64,000 nucleotides of DNA from Pithys albifrons albifrons (taxonomy: Eukaryota > Chordata > Aves > Passeriformes > Thamnophilidae): positions 69,640,511-69,704,510 of the forward strand of contig NC_092497.1 in NCBI RefSeq assembly GCF_047495875.1. Direction: 5' to 3'. Shown here piece by piece: positions 24,975 through 38,300 of this stretch. The notes beneath the pieces were generated by a model. The model had not been told where the DNA came from and searched no databases. It worked only from the letters and a program-made list of their open reading frames with translations. The position numbers were made by a program, and so were the translations under genes. How positions within the stretch are numbered: position 1 is the stretch's first letter; each line of letters begins with the position of its first letter.

Positions 24975-25327
24975 GAATCACATAACTTAAGTGTTTAAAC
25001 TCGATATAGGGGGCTTAGAGCCAGGGCTTTGTACGCTTGAAGCAGCTAGACCAGCAAACACAGAAAAGTAAAGAATTCATTGATATGTATAATTGAATGT
25101 AACCATGCCTCTAGAATGAGGCTTTGTATCCTCAAGTCAGGCTAGTGTGTCCAGCAAGAGCTGGCTAGCTCCTGGCACTGCAATAAATACCTTTGCTGCT
25201 CCAAGTTAAATTGTCTATAAGCAGTTCCTTATTCTGAGGTTTCTTGGTTTCAATCCCTTTGTTGCTTCTCATTTATTTCTCCAGCTTTCTTCACTCTCAT
25301 TCGCTAGTGTGAGAAACTTCACGAAAC
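24975..25327 (+). repeat. Possible solo LTR, plus strand
   Basis: The segment has an LTR-like layout. AATAAA at 25,182-25,187 is followed by CCTTTGCTGCTCCAAG, and the block closes near GAAACTTCACGAAACA. Neither the start nor a target-site duplication could be fixed, so the boundaries are approximate and the class is unknown. Confidence 0.4.
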
Positions 25328-28318
25328 AAGCAACAAAACATATGTATATTTAATGAACAATATCTTATACTGTAAATGTGATAACAAGTACTTCTAGAGT
25401 TTCTGATAAGAGTCAGGACAACCTGTCACAGCCGCTTTATGATTTTAACTCTTTTTTTAGTGCATCAGAATCCATTTTATTTCCTTCTAAATGCTCCTGA
25501 GACTTAAGTTCCTCTGAAAGACCCACTGATGCTTTGTACAAATGTCACAGGTCCATGGCGTCCCAAGGCAGAAACTGCTCTCTGTCCCACCCAGCTACTT
25601 ATTCAATATCATTACTTGAATTAGATTACACAGTTGCTGAAAAAACAGAATCATTTTAGTTATATGCTACAGGGACCTCTCTAAGTTCTTGAAGATGATC
25701 CTTGTTTCTGTAGTATGAAAAATGCCATGTGCTCTCCTTACACTTTACAGTGATACTGAACAAATGGTAGCACCGGAGGATATTTATTACTCAGAAAGAA
25801 TTGGCAGTGCTTTTTTCTTATTTTAACTAATGATTGATCTATGTATCAACAAACCAGGCCCATGTTTCATGAATGCAGTTGATGTGAGGTGTTCCTTTTT
25901 TAAATAGCTAAAAGGGGGTATTTTTCCTGTTGCTTACTCAATAATCTCAAAGAGCACTACAGACAGAAAGTAAATACTCCATTGCAGCAGCTACAGGCTT
26001 TTCACAGATCAGTCCAGAAAAGAGCCCAGAAAAGAAAATTATTGAATTAGGAGCAATATTGGCTCCTTTTTCACATGAAAGAAAGCAAATATTATTTGGA
26101 TGAGGTCCAAACAAAGCTTTTCCAGCATATGCTATTTTATTTGAGGTTAAAGGCCTGCAAAAAAAATCCAGCCCGCTACAGCTTGTGAAGTTTGCCACCT
26201 ACTGAGGAAAACACAGAACAGCAATTCCAGGAAAAAACTGTGCCACAGCTATTATATGTTATGGCCATATTTGATCTTGGAGACTGCTCATAAAGGCTCC
26301 TGGTCCTCTCTAGGTAGCTGCCAATGGATCAAATAAACAACAGAAATACCTCTCCTCTTCTTCCTTCTCCTCCTTCTACTCTTTGATATATAAAGCTTTA
26401 AAAACAGTGTTTTATCCTGAATCAGCCCTAGATTGTCTAAAAAGCTAGAAATTACTGGAAAAAACAAATCCCAGCTTCTGCAGGGAACCTAGTTCCCTAG
26501 AGATCTGAGGTGTTGAAATGTCCTAAGTCACAAACTTCTAGGTAATAAAAGGTCACTTTGTAACCAAGTCTAGAACTATATTGGTAATTTTTACTTATCT
26601 CAGAAGCCTATAAGAAGTATTGTTAAGAAACTAACAGTCTGTCTTTACTCAAGAGGCATATGAGAAATACTACCTTAGAGTCCAGAAATATCTGTTGTGG
26701 TTTGGAAAAACCTCTCAGCATGCTTTAGAGTGAAAAGCACAGCATCTACCTGAAAGCAAGGCACAGTTTCCTCACAGAGGATATGGAAACAAAAGTGACC
26801 ATTACAGGGTTGCTTTCATTCCCAATTCACATAGGCAAAATATGTATAAGCACAAAAATTATATTGATACCTTTAACAGACACATGGGGGGGTGTGGGGT
26901 GTGTGTGAGGGAAACAAACAAAAAACCACCAGAATGTATAAGCTTGGAAGACTTAGGGCTCAGCCTGGTGTTTCTTAACATCTGGTCATGAGAATATAAA
27001 TAAAGCCTCATCAAAATAATACTCACCATCTGGAGATGAGTTTGCTGCCTGGCAGAGCAGAGAACAGCTCCACAGCAGAGTTCGTCCCCCTTCTGTTGGA
27101 GAAGAAATCATCATCCCTGGCTTCTCCCAGACAGGCTCCTGTTCAGATTTGGAAATCTGGCCTACCAGGGTCATCTTGCACCAAAAGCAATCATATCACA
27201 TCTACAGCAAAGCAGTACCTCTGCCTGAGCATGTGACAATGACCCACGGCCGTCTGAGGGGAGGGAGTCTGCTGTATGTACGTCCTGTGATAAACCTCTC
27301 TGTGTTAGTGTCTGCGCTGCAGCTACAGAGCAAGCACTAATGCAGAACAAGAATTCTTCTCCAAGCACACAGAAATTTGTAGTTCTAAGGCTGACATTGT
27401 TATGTGAAATTATGCCTAAGTGAAAAAATAATTCATTTATTTTAAACAGATGTTTAAATACCATATATATAAAAATACATACTTTTATGTATGTAGGCAT
27501 CTGCACAAATATGTATATATATTCACCATAGCAACTAATACCAAATAAATGCACATTAATAAGAGACATACATGAAATACATGTACAACAAAGATGCTAA
27601 ACAAGGTCCCAAATTCTGGTAACTGGGTAACATCGTTCAAAATCATCACCTCTGACAGAAATGCCTCTGCAGTCTAACACCCACATGGATATATATACAG
27701 ATATATTTCATCCTACACAGATAGAAAATCTGTGTTTGACTGTCATAACTTAAAAAACAGAAACTCTTCTTGACAATAAACCCTGATTATTGTTGCAAGG
27801 CTCCAAGAATAGCATACACTATTCTACCCCAATTACTGCACACACAGTGTTACTTTCAGCTCCGCACAACGCCTTAATTCACCAAGCACTAAGCTGGTGT
27901 CTACTGCTGTGAACTTCTGTGTCAGCACTTTCAGAGCCCCACACGGGTACCCATCAGGGCTGCACAGAGACCATGGGGCTCTGACACATGCAAGGCATCA
28001 GCACTCTGCTTGCCAGAGCAGCAGTGGAAAAGGGTAATTGTTGTTCTTCCAGTATATAGGTTGAGAACGTGACTGAGCAAGTTGCTTCCTTTTCCAGGAG
28101 GCAAACTGAAGCCCCTGCTGAGATGATCCTGGTCAATCAAATTGCAATGCTACAGCAAATCTGATGTACTCAATTCACACTGTGATGAAGAGAGAGGTGG
28201 CTTCTAGCAAACTTGCCTGGAGGAAATCTTGTAACATTGGGCCCAATATAATAGCAATTACTTTTAAAATTATTGTAGTCAATGCAAGAAAATTAAATAG
28301 ATTTGTACACCCTTTTTA
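25328..28318. other. AT-rich intergenic stretch without recognised genes
   Basis: No exon, RNA gene or clear repeat was found. Minor features are a CT-rich patch near 26,350-26,385, a short G/T run at 26,887-26,910, and AT-rich tracts with TATATATA runs near 27,460-27,530 and 27,690-27,710. Confidence 0.6.
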
Positions 28319-28923
28319 TGGGTTTAGCTAGGTGCAGGCCTAAGTTTAGGCTTTAGATTTCAGAGTAGGCCTGGGACTATCAGCTGACTTGAGCTGGGCT
28401 GGGCCAGCTGACACTACTGGCCTATGGTACCATACCATATTCTGACATCATCTCGAATATAAAAGCTGGAGTAGGAGTGGCTTAGGCAGTTCCTTCAAGC
28501 TGTGGTCCCAGGAGGACACACTGTGTTGCCCCCGGAGGAGCGGGAGGCCCAGGCCCAGAGCACCGGCTCACCACCATGTTATCTTAGGGAAGTGAAATGT
28601 TTGTTCTTAAGTCTTTCTCTCTGCTTGGGTCTGTCTCTGAGGAATTGAGTTCTCCAGAGCGATTTGTAGTTAGAATGGTGGGATTTGTGTTTGATGGGGA
28701 GTGGGGAGTTATTTTTTGTTATTTCTAACTTGTGTAAGTGTGTGTTATATTGTAGTTTTCTTTTAAATTCCTTTTTTCTGTATAAATATATATAATTAGT
28801 TTGAGTTTAAACCTTTTCTGAGTTTCCAGTTTTATTCCTTTCTCCCTTTTTCTCAGCAGGAGGAATAGGGAGGCTTTGACTCTGTATTGGGCAGTTGACA
28901 TTCTGCCAGCTCAACCCAAGACA
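28319..28923 (+). repeat. Solo LTR (retroviral), plus strand
   Basis: It begins TGGGTTTAGC and ends ...CTCAACCCAAGACA, about 600 bp. It has a TATA box (TATAAAA, 28,458-28,464) and a GC-rich stretch after the expected start of transcription. The closing roughly 190 bp are clearly related to 43,493-43,675, including TATTGGGCAG versus TATCGGGCAG and the shared ATTCTGCCAGCTCAACCCAA. No matching flanking duplication was found, so the edges may shift by several bases; an ACCCT appears near both ends. Confidence 0.65.
28458..28464 (+). promoter_or_regulatory. TATA box in solo LTR
   Basis: TATAAAA followed by GCTGGAGTAGG, about 140 bp into the LTR, where a U3 promoter is expected. Activity is unknown. 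Confidence 0.5.
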
Positions 28924-31900
28924 ACCCTACATTTCTTTTGGTGTTGTTCCAGAGTCCCTCTCCAGGAGCTACTGCCCAGCCACTGCAGCCTGGGGCAAAA
29001 CTGTAGTGTCTGCTGTACTCATGTCAATCTCGACTCCACCTTGGTCAGGCAGAATGGGATATTTTTTTATATTAGTGAGGGAGTCCAAGCAGCACTCTCC
29101 CTGACTTGGGGACCAGCTGGTGGGAGTCACCTGTCAGCATGACTACCCCAGCAGCCTGCACCAGAAGCATTGCTTGCAGCTCTTTCAGGACCTTGTTTAG
29201 ATTTTGTCTGACCAGTCATAAAACTGTCCTAAAGCTCAAAATGCTTTCTTCCTTTTAGAAAGATATTGCGCAACAGTTATATGTTGTTCATTGTGTAGTG
29301 ATGCACTTTTACAAACATTAAAAAAAATTATTTAACTGTTTTCTGAAGTTGTCTTTCCAGGCAAGACCTAAACTTTGGTAAAGATGCAACTATCCACACC
29401 CCACGGCCGGAGGCAAATCAAACTCCGTCACCCCAGATTTCTTTCTGGTGACTAATTGGAAGACAGAGCAGTTTCAAGACTAAGATCAAGTTAGTTACTA
29501 ATGAGTACAATTTCAACACCTACACCTGTCACTGAAAAAGTGCCACACCACCTATAGGCTCTACCATGAATGCTGTCTCACATGATAAAACTAGTACTGG
29601 CTGTACAGTTAAGTAAGTTTAAAGTTGTAATTTTCTTTACATTACCTGCTACGTTTAATTTCACTGTTCATTAAGTGTAGGGTGGCATCCATACCATCTA
29701 TATGAAGAATGTCTGCAGCGTACTAAGAGTTCTGGAACTTTATGAAAGAGGCTCAAGGTTCTGGTTTTGGACATGAGCAGGCTTATTACTTTGACATGAA
29801 TTTCAGTAAATGTCTTGATCACAACCAGCAGGGATCAGGGAGGTGCACTGTGTCATTGATGACTCCCTGGGACTGAGACACCCACAGGCTCTGCTGCTGT
29901 GCCTCACTGCCCAGGGCAGAGGTGGAGCAACATGACTAGGTTATTCTCACTGGTGGTGGCTTGCCCCCACATTCAGCAGAAAAGCTGGGTTTCTGTGCTG
30001 GCCTCTGGTTCTGGCAAAGACTGTGGATGAGGGGAGCAGGAAATTTTCTCTGAGCATGACCACTACCCCTCCCAGTTTCTCTTTTCCATATGTGAAGCTT
30101 TGGACAGCCCAAGCTCATAGGAGACATCAGTCAAAAAAGGAGGGCAAAATCTACTAGTGATGAAGGGCCTGTGGTCTGCTTGAGATGTTGAACAAGATGC
30201 CTAGAGAACAAGATTGAGCAAACAAAATTTTGTTCTGTAACTATTATTCTCCTGACTGGTACTCCTGTTCCCTGTGTATTCTGCTTGGATTAAATGCTCA
30301 AACCCATACTCAAGCCTCAAAAGAGAAGATTTTATGTGGCATGTGTTCAGGGTCAGCTGTCACTAAGGTGTCTTTTATTTTGTAACTAAGTAAGAAGCAA
30401 TGAACACTTATTCCCACTCTTGGCTGTTTTATTTTACTTCTTTAGAACTAAGCTCTTTCCTGCATCTAGGAAAACCGATTTTATTGGGGGGTTTTGGAGG
30501 AAACCCAAACACATATAGCTGAGACTGGAATCTGGCCCTTTAAAATGCCCTAATTTGGCCCTTAATAGGCTCAGACACAGCACTGTGATTGTTAAGAAGC
30601 AGCTGTTTTCAAAAACACTGTTTGAGCTAATCTGATCTATGCAAGATTTTGCTGATGGCATATTGTTTCCTAGTGCCTCAGATTGGTGGCAGTCAACACA
30701 AGGTCCCTCAAAATTGCTACCATGGTGCTAGGAAGAGAGGAAAAAAATTTCATTGCTAAAAATTTTCATCTATTGGCAGAGCTGTCAGATTCATTCTACA
30801 AATCAATCTTGTAATTTAAGAAGTTTCAGATAAAAGAGCTGGAGTTCTTTCAAAAAATAACACAAACTACAATTAAAATTTAGAACATGATGAGTTTGTA
30901 TACAGCATGTCCTTACAAAAACCTTAAAATTTCCACGGCAGCACGTTACTGCACACCCAGATTTACCCTTGCCATGACTACTAAATACCATGGCTCTCTT
31001 CAGGGATCTTTGCTTACCAATGCATTGCATTTTAAAATACTTCTCAGGATGATGCAGGCATTATGCTCCAAACTCAAAGAACTGTAGAGAAAAAAAAATG
31101 TCATTTTTCATGTTGCTTATCAAGTGGCAATAACTTCCATTAGCATTTTTTATTTTGCTCCTCATCGCTGTGTTCTTTATGAAGAGATCTTGCAATAGAA
31201 GACTTTCACATGGCCATACCACTATTCCACCTCATTTTTATACTGACTTGTTGTTACATGAGTCAATTCAATGAATTGATGCAAGAGACTCTCTTCCTTG
31301 AAAGTATATACTTTACTATGTAGCAAACTATTCACTGGACTGGAAAATATATTTTAGAAGTTTAATATCATTTGCATTCCTCCATAAAACAAATTGGCAA
31401 AAGATATAGGAGCTTCCATTAAATGAATAGCAATAAAAAAATCAAACTTCCTCAACTGTTTCTGAAATTGTATAATATCCCTGAACATTCTAGGCTCTCT
31501 GTTGCAAAGTGACCACTCTGCAGTTTTTTTATTTGGTCTTGCTTCGGGTTTTGTTTATTTTGGAATTGTTCTGGTTTGGTTGTTGGTTGTTTAATTTACA
31601 TCTAAAACAGATAGAACAGATGATACCTTTCCACTCAACAAACTGTGTAACACACACAGATCCTCCAAAGAGCAAAATCTGAATGAACAGATAGAAGTGA
31701 AAAGGAAGGCCCCTGCCTCCACACTCTCCCAAGCAGAGATATACTGCTCAAACATAGATTAGGCTAACCCAAGCAGGTTCTCTGTGGATATATTCATCCT
31801 TGCCAGGTGCTGTTTTTGCACAACAGCACAAGTTATTTGGGGAATTTGAATGGTGAAGAATTTAGTTCTCTTTATGTTGTAACTGGACATATAACTATGA

Positions 31901-34699
31901 AGCCTTTTGTATTTGCATGATTTGGTTGTCAAAATGCTTAGAGATGTTGTTCCTCCCTACAGTATTTCACTGATCATTCAGGTCTAAGAGTGGTAGCATA
32001 ACTGGCTCTCATGAATTCAAGCAGTAAAATATAAACACCTTTCTATAAAGAGTTTTGGGTCTTTCTTAGTGGCTTATGGAAGACATCCTGGTCTCTCAAA
32101 ACTTTGACTACCTACCCTGGCCAGGAAACAACACCAGATTAAAACTCCTTCTTAGAATATAAAATAGATAGTCCCTTTCAATTGACTGGATTGGTAAAAG
32201 ATTCCCCATAAAGTGCCAGACAACCATCTACAAATAGATTAGAGCACATTTTTTTTGACAAAACAATGTATTATTAAGAAAATACAGCTGCTCTAGTTGT
32301 ATTAGGCCCTGTGTCAAACCACACACCCCCTAAAATCCACAAAAGAACAGCTTCAAAAATTAAGTGTGAAGGTCCAAAAATATTACATGTTTCACAGGAA
32401 ATTCAACAGCAAGAACTTACGGGATCACTGACAAAACAACTGTTTAAAAATTTGGAAAATACTATTTTGGGGGCATTCTAAAAAAAGTTATACTCTGACA
32501 GTGTTCTATCTTTTTCTACTAGAATAACAGACTCCATCTTCTACATTCCTGGACTTAAATGGCTGCTATTAATTCACTTAGATATTTATTTATTTATGAC
32601 CTCAAAATGAGTACAGTGTATTAAACTGTACTATACAATAGGGGACAGCTGCTATGTAGCCTATATAAGCCCTGTTTTGAGAACAGTCCTCTTGGGAAAG
32701 CTGCAGGTTTGCCTGAGCAGTGTTTCTGGCCATTAAGAATATCTGTATCTACCAGAAACTCACACTAAGATCCTTACCACAGTTAGTATCAGTGAAGCTA
32801 AAGCCTCTTGAAAGAGTGTGGATAGATGCTCCCCTTCCCCTCCCCAATTTTACCCTGAGGACAACTCAAGTAACATTTTAAGACCAGCTATTTTAATATT
32901 AGTTAATTTAATTTTAACTAATTTAGCCATTAGGTCTGATCAGTATTGATTCTCATTTGAGACACCTGCCCTAAAACTTTTCTCTCCAGACCTCCAAGGA
33001 AACCTGCAACAGATGCTCAAAGTTCAAATGGATACATGAATCTCAACTCAAATATCTATGTAAATAGGTGTCTAGTTCTAACCCAGAATGAATACCATGA
33101 ATTTTAAATAAAGCCTTGCCAAGTCAGTCAGCAATTCATGAAGGTGAAAGCACATTTTCTAAATTTAACTTTGAAACTAAAATAATTAAATGTTCAAGAT
33201 CTGGCATTGTAAAACTTCCATGAGTTGTTTTGTTTTGGGTTTTTTTTATCCACTATTTGGTATGCTTTTTTTAGACATCTGTCATTGTAAAAGAAAAGGG
33301 CAATAGTCATCGTTCTGCAAAGTTTTCAGAGAGTTGCAGAATCATGTCCAGGCTGTACTGATGACACAGAGAAAGCCTTCATACAGGAGCTCAGGCCATC
33401 CATTATCTGCAATTGTCAACAGTGAACTCCAGCCACATGAAAACCACAACAGTCTGGATTTCAGGAGAGCTAAGGATTTAAGGACATCAAAATAACTACT
33501 TTGTATCAATTTTGGTTTACAATTTGTACATGGTTTCTTTTACTTGAATCCAGGTAAGGGAGGGACTGTCATAGACAATAGCTCCTTCCTTTTTCTGGGG
33601 TGGGGGGAATGGGGGGGGGGGGCGGGGGGGTATCCTGACCAGCTCTTTCCTTAAGCAGAAAAAAAGTGTTCTGTTATGCACTGCCTCTGGATCATAATAT
33701 CTCCATTTAGCCAGGAAGTGATTACTCTGCACTATAATTTCTCTTTCTTGACACCCTTTCGTTACAATCCTTGAGTTAGAAATCCATGCTTTACCCTTTC
33801 CTATTATTCTGTTTGATCCTACAATCTAATGTGACATCAACTGCTCAGGTCCTACAAAAACCCCTCTCCAAAGTATTCTTACTTCTTATGCTTCACACAT
33901 GAATTTCTCCTGCATTTTCTCCCTTTTCTAGTGGTGACCCTCTTTCCTCTTGGGATGGCAGCAACTCCCACAATAGCAAAAACAGGAAGGACAGAGCACA
34001 GACACTAATGAAAGACAGAAGATTTTTCTTGAAGGTTGTCCTACCAATCTGAGATAGTCAAGCAGAGAGGTGAGAATAGGATTCTATTAAGCTGTCCTAA
34101 GTAATGAAAAAAATCACATTAAAAAAAAAAAAGGCAAAGTGACGGATCTGTTTCTCCTTTTCTAGCTTCAGAAGTCTCCAGAAGGAAAACAGATTTTGAC
34201 AATGTCTCACTGTTGCAACAAGGTTTCATACACTAGAAACACCAGGCATGTAAGACTCTCCAAAGTCCACCAGAACAAAATTTCCAGGTGACACACCAGG
34301 TCTATCAGGATTGGTAGACCTCATTTAGGTGTTCTGAAATTAGGGAGACTTGCTTGGTTCAGAAAACAGAATTCCATTGTTTTTCTTGCCTATGCCAATC
34401 AGTAACTTTAAATTCAGTTTTGCAGTGAACCCAAAACTAATGGGTATCTCTATTGCAGCATACTATTTGGGTAGCTTATCAAATAAAAAACACAGCAGTT
34501 TTAATATAAGTTAACAAAAAAAAATAGAAAATGGAACATTCATCATGTAAGGTCTACCAGTTTACCAAGTAGTTCTGAAGACTAGAAATGCATAGATAAG
34601 AAATACATAATTTAATTTTAATTGGATTTCTTGACTCCAAGACTCAGACTTGTCTCTTGATTTCTTGACTCTCTTGACTTAGAGATACCAATGAAGAAA
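28924..34699. other. AT-rich intergenic stretch without recognised genes
   Basis: No supportable exons on either strand. The only distinct items are the G-run at 33,597-33,630 and an A-run near 34,119-34,132. The longer open frames here lack recognisable domains or splice context. Confidence 0.6.
33597..33630 (+). repeat. Poly-G tract (possible G-quadruplex)
   Basis: Four or more G runs (GGGG, GGGGGG, a twelve-G run and GGGGGGG) within 34 bases, broken only by T, AAT and C. This is enough for an intramolecular quadruplex. Such tracts are often misassembled, so the exact length is uncertain. Confidence 0.75.
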
Positions 34700-35349
34700 T
34701 CTCCTGTTGAGAGACTTGGTGGGGGATCGTCGATGAAAAACTCAACATGAGCAGGCAATGTGTACTTTATGCCCAGCAAAAGCAGTGTGGCCAGCAGGTC
34801 AAAGGTGATTCTCTCCCTCTGCTCTGGTGAGACCCCACCTGGAGTGCTGCATCCAGCTCTGATGCTCCCAACATAAGGAGGACATGGAACTGTTGGAGCA
34901 TGTCTAGAGGAAGAAGAACCACAAATGTGATGAGAGGACTGGAGCACCTCTCCTACGAACACAAGCTGAGTGAGTTGGGGCTGTTCAGCCTGGAGAAGGT
35001 TCCATGGAAACCTCATAGCCTTCTAGTATCTGAACAGGGCCTATAGGGAAGCTGGAGACAGACTCCTCCTCAGGAACTGTAGTCACAGGATAAGCAATAA
35101 CAGGTAAAAACTGAAAGAAGGGAAATTTAGGTTAGGTATTAGGAAGAAATTCTTTGCTGTGAGAGTGGTGAGACACTGGAACAAGTTGCCCAGGGAGGCT
35201 GTGGATGCCTCAACCCTGGCAATGTTCAAGGTCAGGTTGGATAAAGCCTTGAGCAACGTGGCATAGTGAAAGGTGTCCCTGCCCATGGCAGGGGTGGTTG
35301 GGACTAGATGATCTTTTAAGGTCCCTTTAAACACTTAACATTGTATGAT
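34700..35349 (+). mobile_element. CR1 LINE 3' fragment
   Basis: The plus strand carries the end of CR1 ORF2 and the 3' UTR, with the hallmark GGTGAGACCCCACCTGGAG, CTGTTCAGCCTGGAGAAG and ATGGCAGGGGTGGTTGGGAC stretches. It ends with TTGTATGATAA, a diverged form of the CR1 tail. It is 5' truncated, as usual for CR1, and carries small internal deletions. Open frames on either strand inside it are not genes. Confidence 0.9.
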
Positions 35350-38300
35350 AAATAACTTTTCACTTACAATACGCATCCAGAATGTGAAGTTAGCTTATCT
35401 GTCTCTTCATCAGATTTTCTTAAAAGACAGTGACTGCCATAACACAACAGCAAAGAGTATTTGGGGTTGCATATTTTACTTTTCAGGCAAGACTTGTTTA
35501 TTTTCTTCTGCTTAAACTATTACAATCTTAGTTTGTAGAAGAACAAGCCTCTAAGTTGTTTGGTATTCACTACGAGCTAGAACACTTGGATTATCATTAG
35601 CTGTGGTGGTTTAGTTTTTCTAGTTCAATTTTTCCATGTCATCATGTGAATTTGAAGACCAAATACTGACTTAAACAAAAGGTGCTGTTTTAACTGTTGA
35701 TCTTCCAGAGATACCATGATCTCCCCCATAACATGTTCCACTTTCTGCCCTTTTTACTCAGCTCACAAGAATTTGATTTAAAGCAACTTCACTTCAAAGT
35801 TCATTATGTAATAGACAAAATTATTATAGTATTATTAGTGTTATTTATTAGAATAAACTAAATATGTTGCCTCTGCAGCATATGGTCAATTTAATGCAAT
35901 TAATGTAAAATACAGGAGGAGTACTGCAGTACTTCCCATTTGGGCTGTGAAAAGAAACTGATCTTGAATTTTGTGTTATACAAGAAACAAATTTAAACTT
36001 TGTAAAAAGTGTAAAACCAATCAATAATAGCGGACAGAATATCTAACATTTTCTAATTGCCAACGAGAATTTTTCAGTGTCCCTATGTAAAAACTAATAC
36101 AGATGGATTTGAAGCAATTTTATTGATGTGACTAGAATTTGGACAGAGATTTAAGCCAAGCATCTTTTCCAACTAAGGCTTGCCAATGCGTATTCTAAAT
36201 CATATGGAATTTTAAATTACAGCTGGATTCCTTTGTAGAATACTTCTTCAGTAAGTTCATGAATGCATGCAATATAGAACCTCCCTTGAAAGAGACATAA
36301 AGAATCTAATTACAGTGGGTTGGATTTTATGAATGAAAACTTTGTATCTGTACCTCATCCTATTTAGACATTGTGTTTTGCCTAGACATAAGTTCTATCA
36401 CCTTGAGAAAAACAGTATTGAAAATATAACCATACTTAAATTCATACTGCCCTCTCTTCTACAACCAGGCTTAATTCTGAAAATCTCCTAATGCTCTGGA
36501 ACAAGTTAAGCCTAACACAAGCTATGTAAGTAGCACTAACCTAAATTTTACCTATTCCTCCACTCTGATTGTAAATACTGAAGAGGTCATTTAAGCACCT
36601 CAAAACAGTTCCCCTGGTATAATTTTATATCCACTTTATAGTAAGAAAATTGAGTTTTGAGATCCACATTTACATGCTTAAGTATGTGAGACCGTTAACC
36701 TCTCAAGTGGGATTTTAGTAAAACCTTAGGTTTCCCCACACAGCCACATGATATCAACACTAAGTATTTTTCTTGGTATGGCCTCAGTGAGGTAGGTATT
36801 GCATCTGACCCACTCAGCTTGTCTGCACTAACAATGGTTTTCATGCTACAAAAGACTTGACACAGACAAAAGACATCTCCTATCACCTAGTGTGTTTGAA
36901 GAAGTTCTCTCTTTAAATGAATGACTAAATCTTGGAAGGTATTCCTAGCTACAATTATGAGTTGACATGTACTTCTACAGACTGGAAGTGCATGCTTACA
37001 CTTCTACAAAAAGAATATTTAATTTTGCATTCATTAAATATTGAATTTGCTATGCTTACCATAGACTCTGATTTTTTTTTCCAGTGGCTACTCTTCTACC
37101 AAGTGCAAAGTTCAGAGCCACCGTGTTTAAATTCATAAAGCTGTCCTACAGGACTTACTTAAAACTGAGTAAATTACAAGATTATGAAAACAAACCCAGA
37201 ACCCCCAAAAACCTCAAAACACTAGCACCACAACAAAAGCAAAACAAAACCAACCAACCAATGAAAAAAGAAGATTAAAAAAAGGCTGAAAACTCAACAC
37301 AATGGAAAAGCCCTACAAGCCAAAACAAGGTGAGATTCCAACAACACTTGATACCTTTCCAATGGCTGGAATACAGGAAGCCCAAGTGCTGACCTGAGCA
37401 GATGATTATAGTTTAGAGTTACATATGTAACAGTGTCTGCCAAGCAGTTGCACAAATGTAGTTTTTCTTTTTGTATTTGAAACTTTCCTCAGTGTGTCTT
37501 CTTTTTCTATTCAATGTGCTTCCTTTATTCAATACTCTGTGAGCACTTTAATCAGCTATAAAGGTTTTATTCCAGACTACAACATGCCTAGTAACTGAGA
37601 GTAAATTAGCATCCTACAGGCATGCTTTAGCTTTTCTGTGAGCTAAGATACCTACTATCACTCTACTGCTTTTATGATAACCATAACTACCACACTTAAA
37701 ATTCAAACCATGGTAATTAAGTTGACCTATTTGTTGGAAAGCATCAGGTAAAACTCTGGGCACTATGGAAACATTTAACCATGCCATATGAAAAAATAAC
37801 TTTGAACACTGACTTCTTTTAATTGCTGAATCAAGCCCTACACACATTTAAAAGGTTTGCTTTCTTTTTTTAATGTTGGGATTTTAAAAGAATGCTAGGA
37901 GTATATTATATGGTCCCTAGAGAATTTAATTACATAACTGATAACAGAATGAGTCAATTATTAGTCACTCATGTATTTTATATCATCTAAAGCTATTATT
38001 TTATCATTGGTGAAAAATTAAGATTAAAGTAGCTCATTTTATATTTGCTATCAACATTTCAAAGGACCCTTTATTTTTTTCATAAACCTTGATAGCTTTG
38101 TACAACCTCTCAACCTAGACATTGTATAAAGAGACCTCTATGCCCAAGATAGCATGTTTAAACTTGAGATCAGGCCTTTTTTGTTGATACTGCTTTGATA
38201 AATCTCAGCTGAAGGTTCTTTATGTACAACTAGAATACAGTGCCCAATTCAGCACTCAGTAGCACAAGCATAATATGTGACCTATTCCTCTGAAGTCAGA

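Noticed and set aside
28304..28313. ACCCT as a target duplication for the 28.3-kb LTR
   Set aside because: The left ACCCT lies several bases outside the TG start, so it does not define consistent LTR ends.
34618..35334. Two minus-strand frames of 132 and 83 codons
   Set aside because: Both lie inside the plus-strand CR1 tail and are antisense artefacts.
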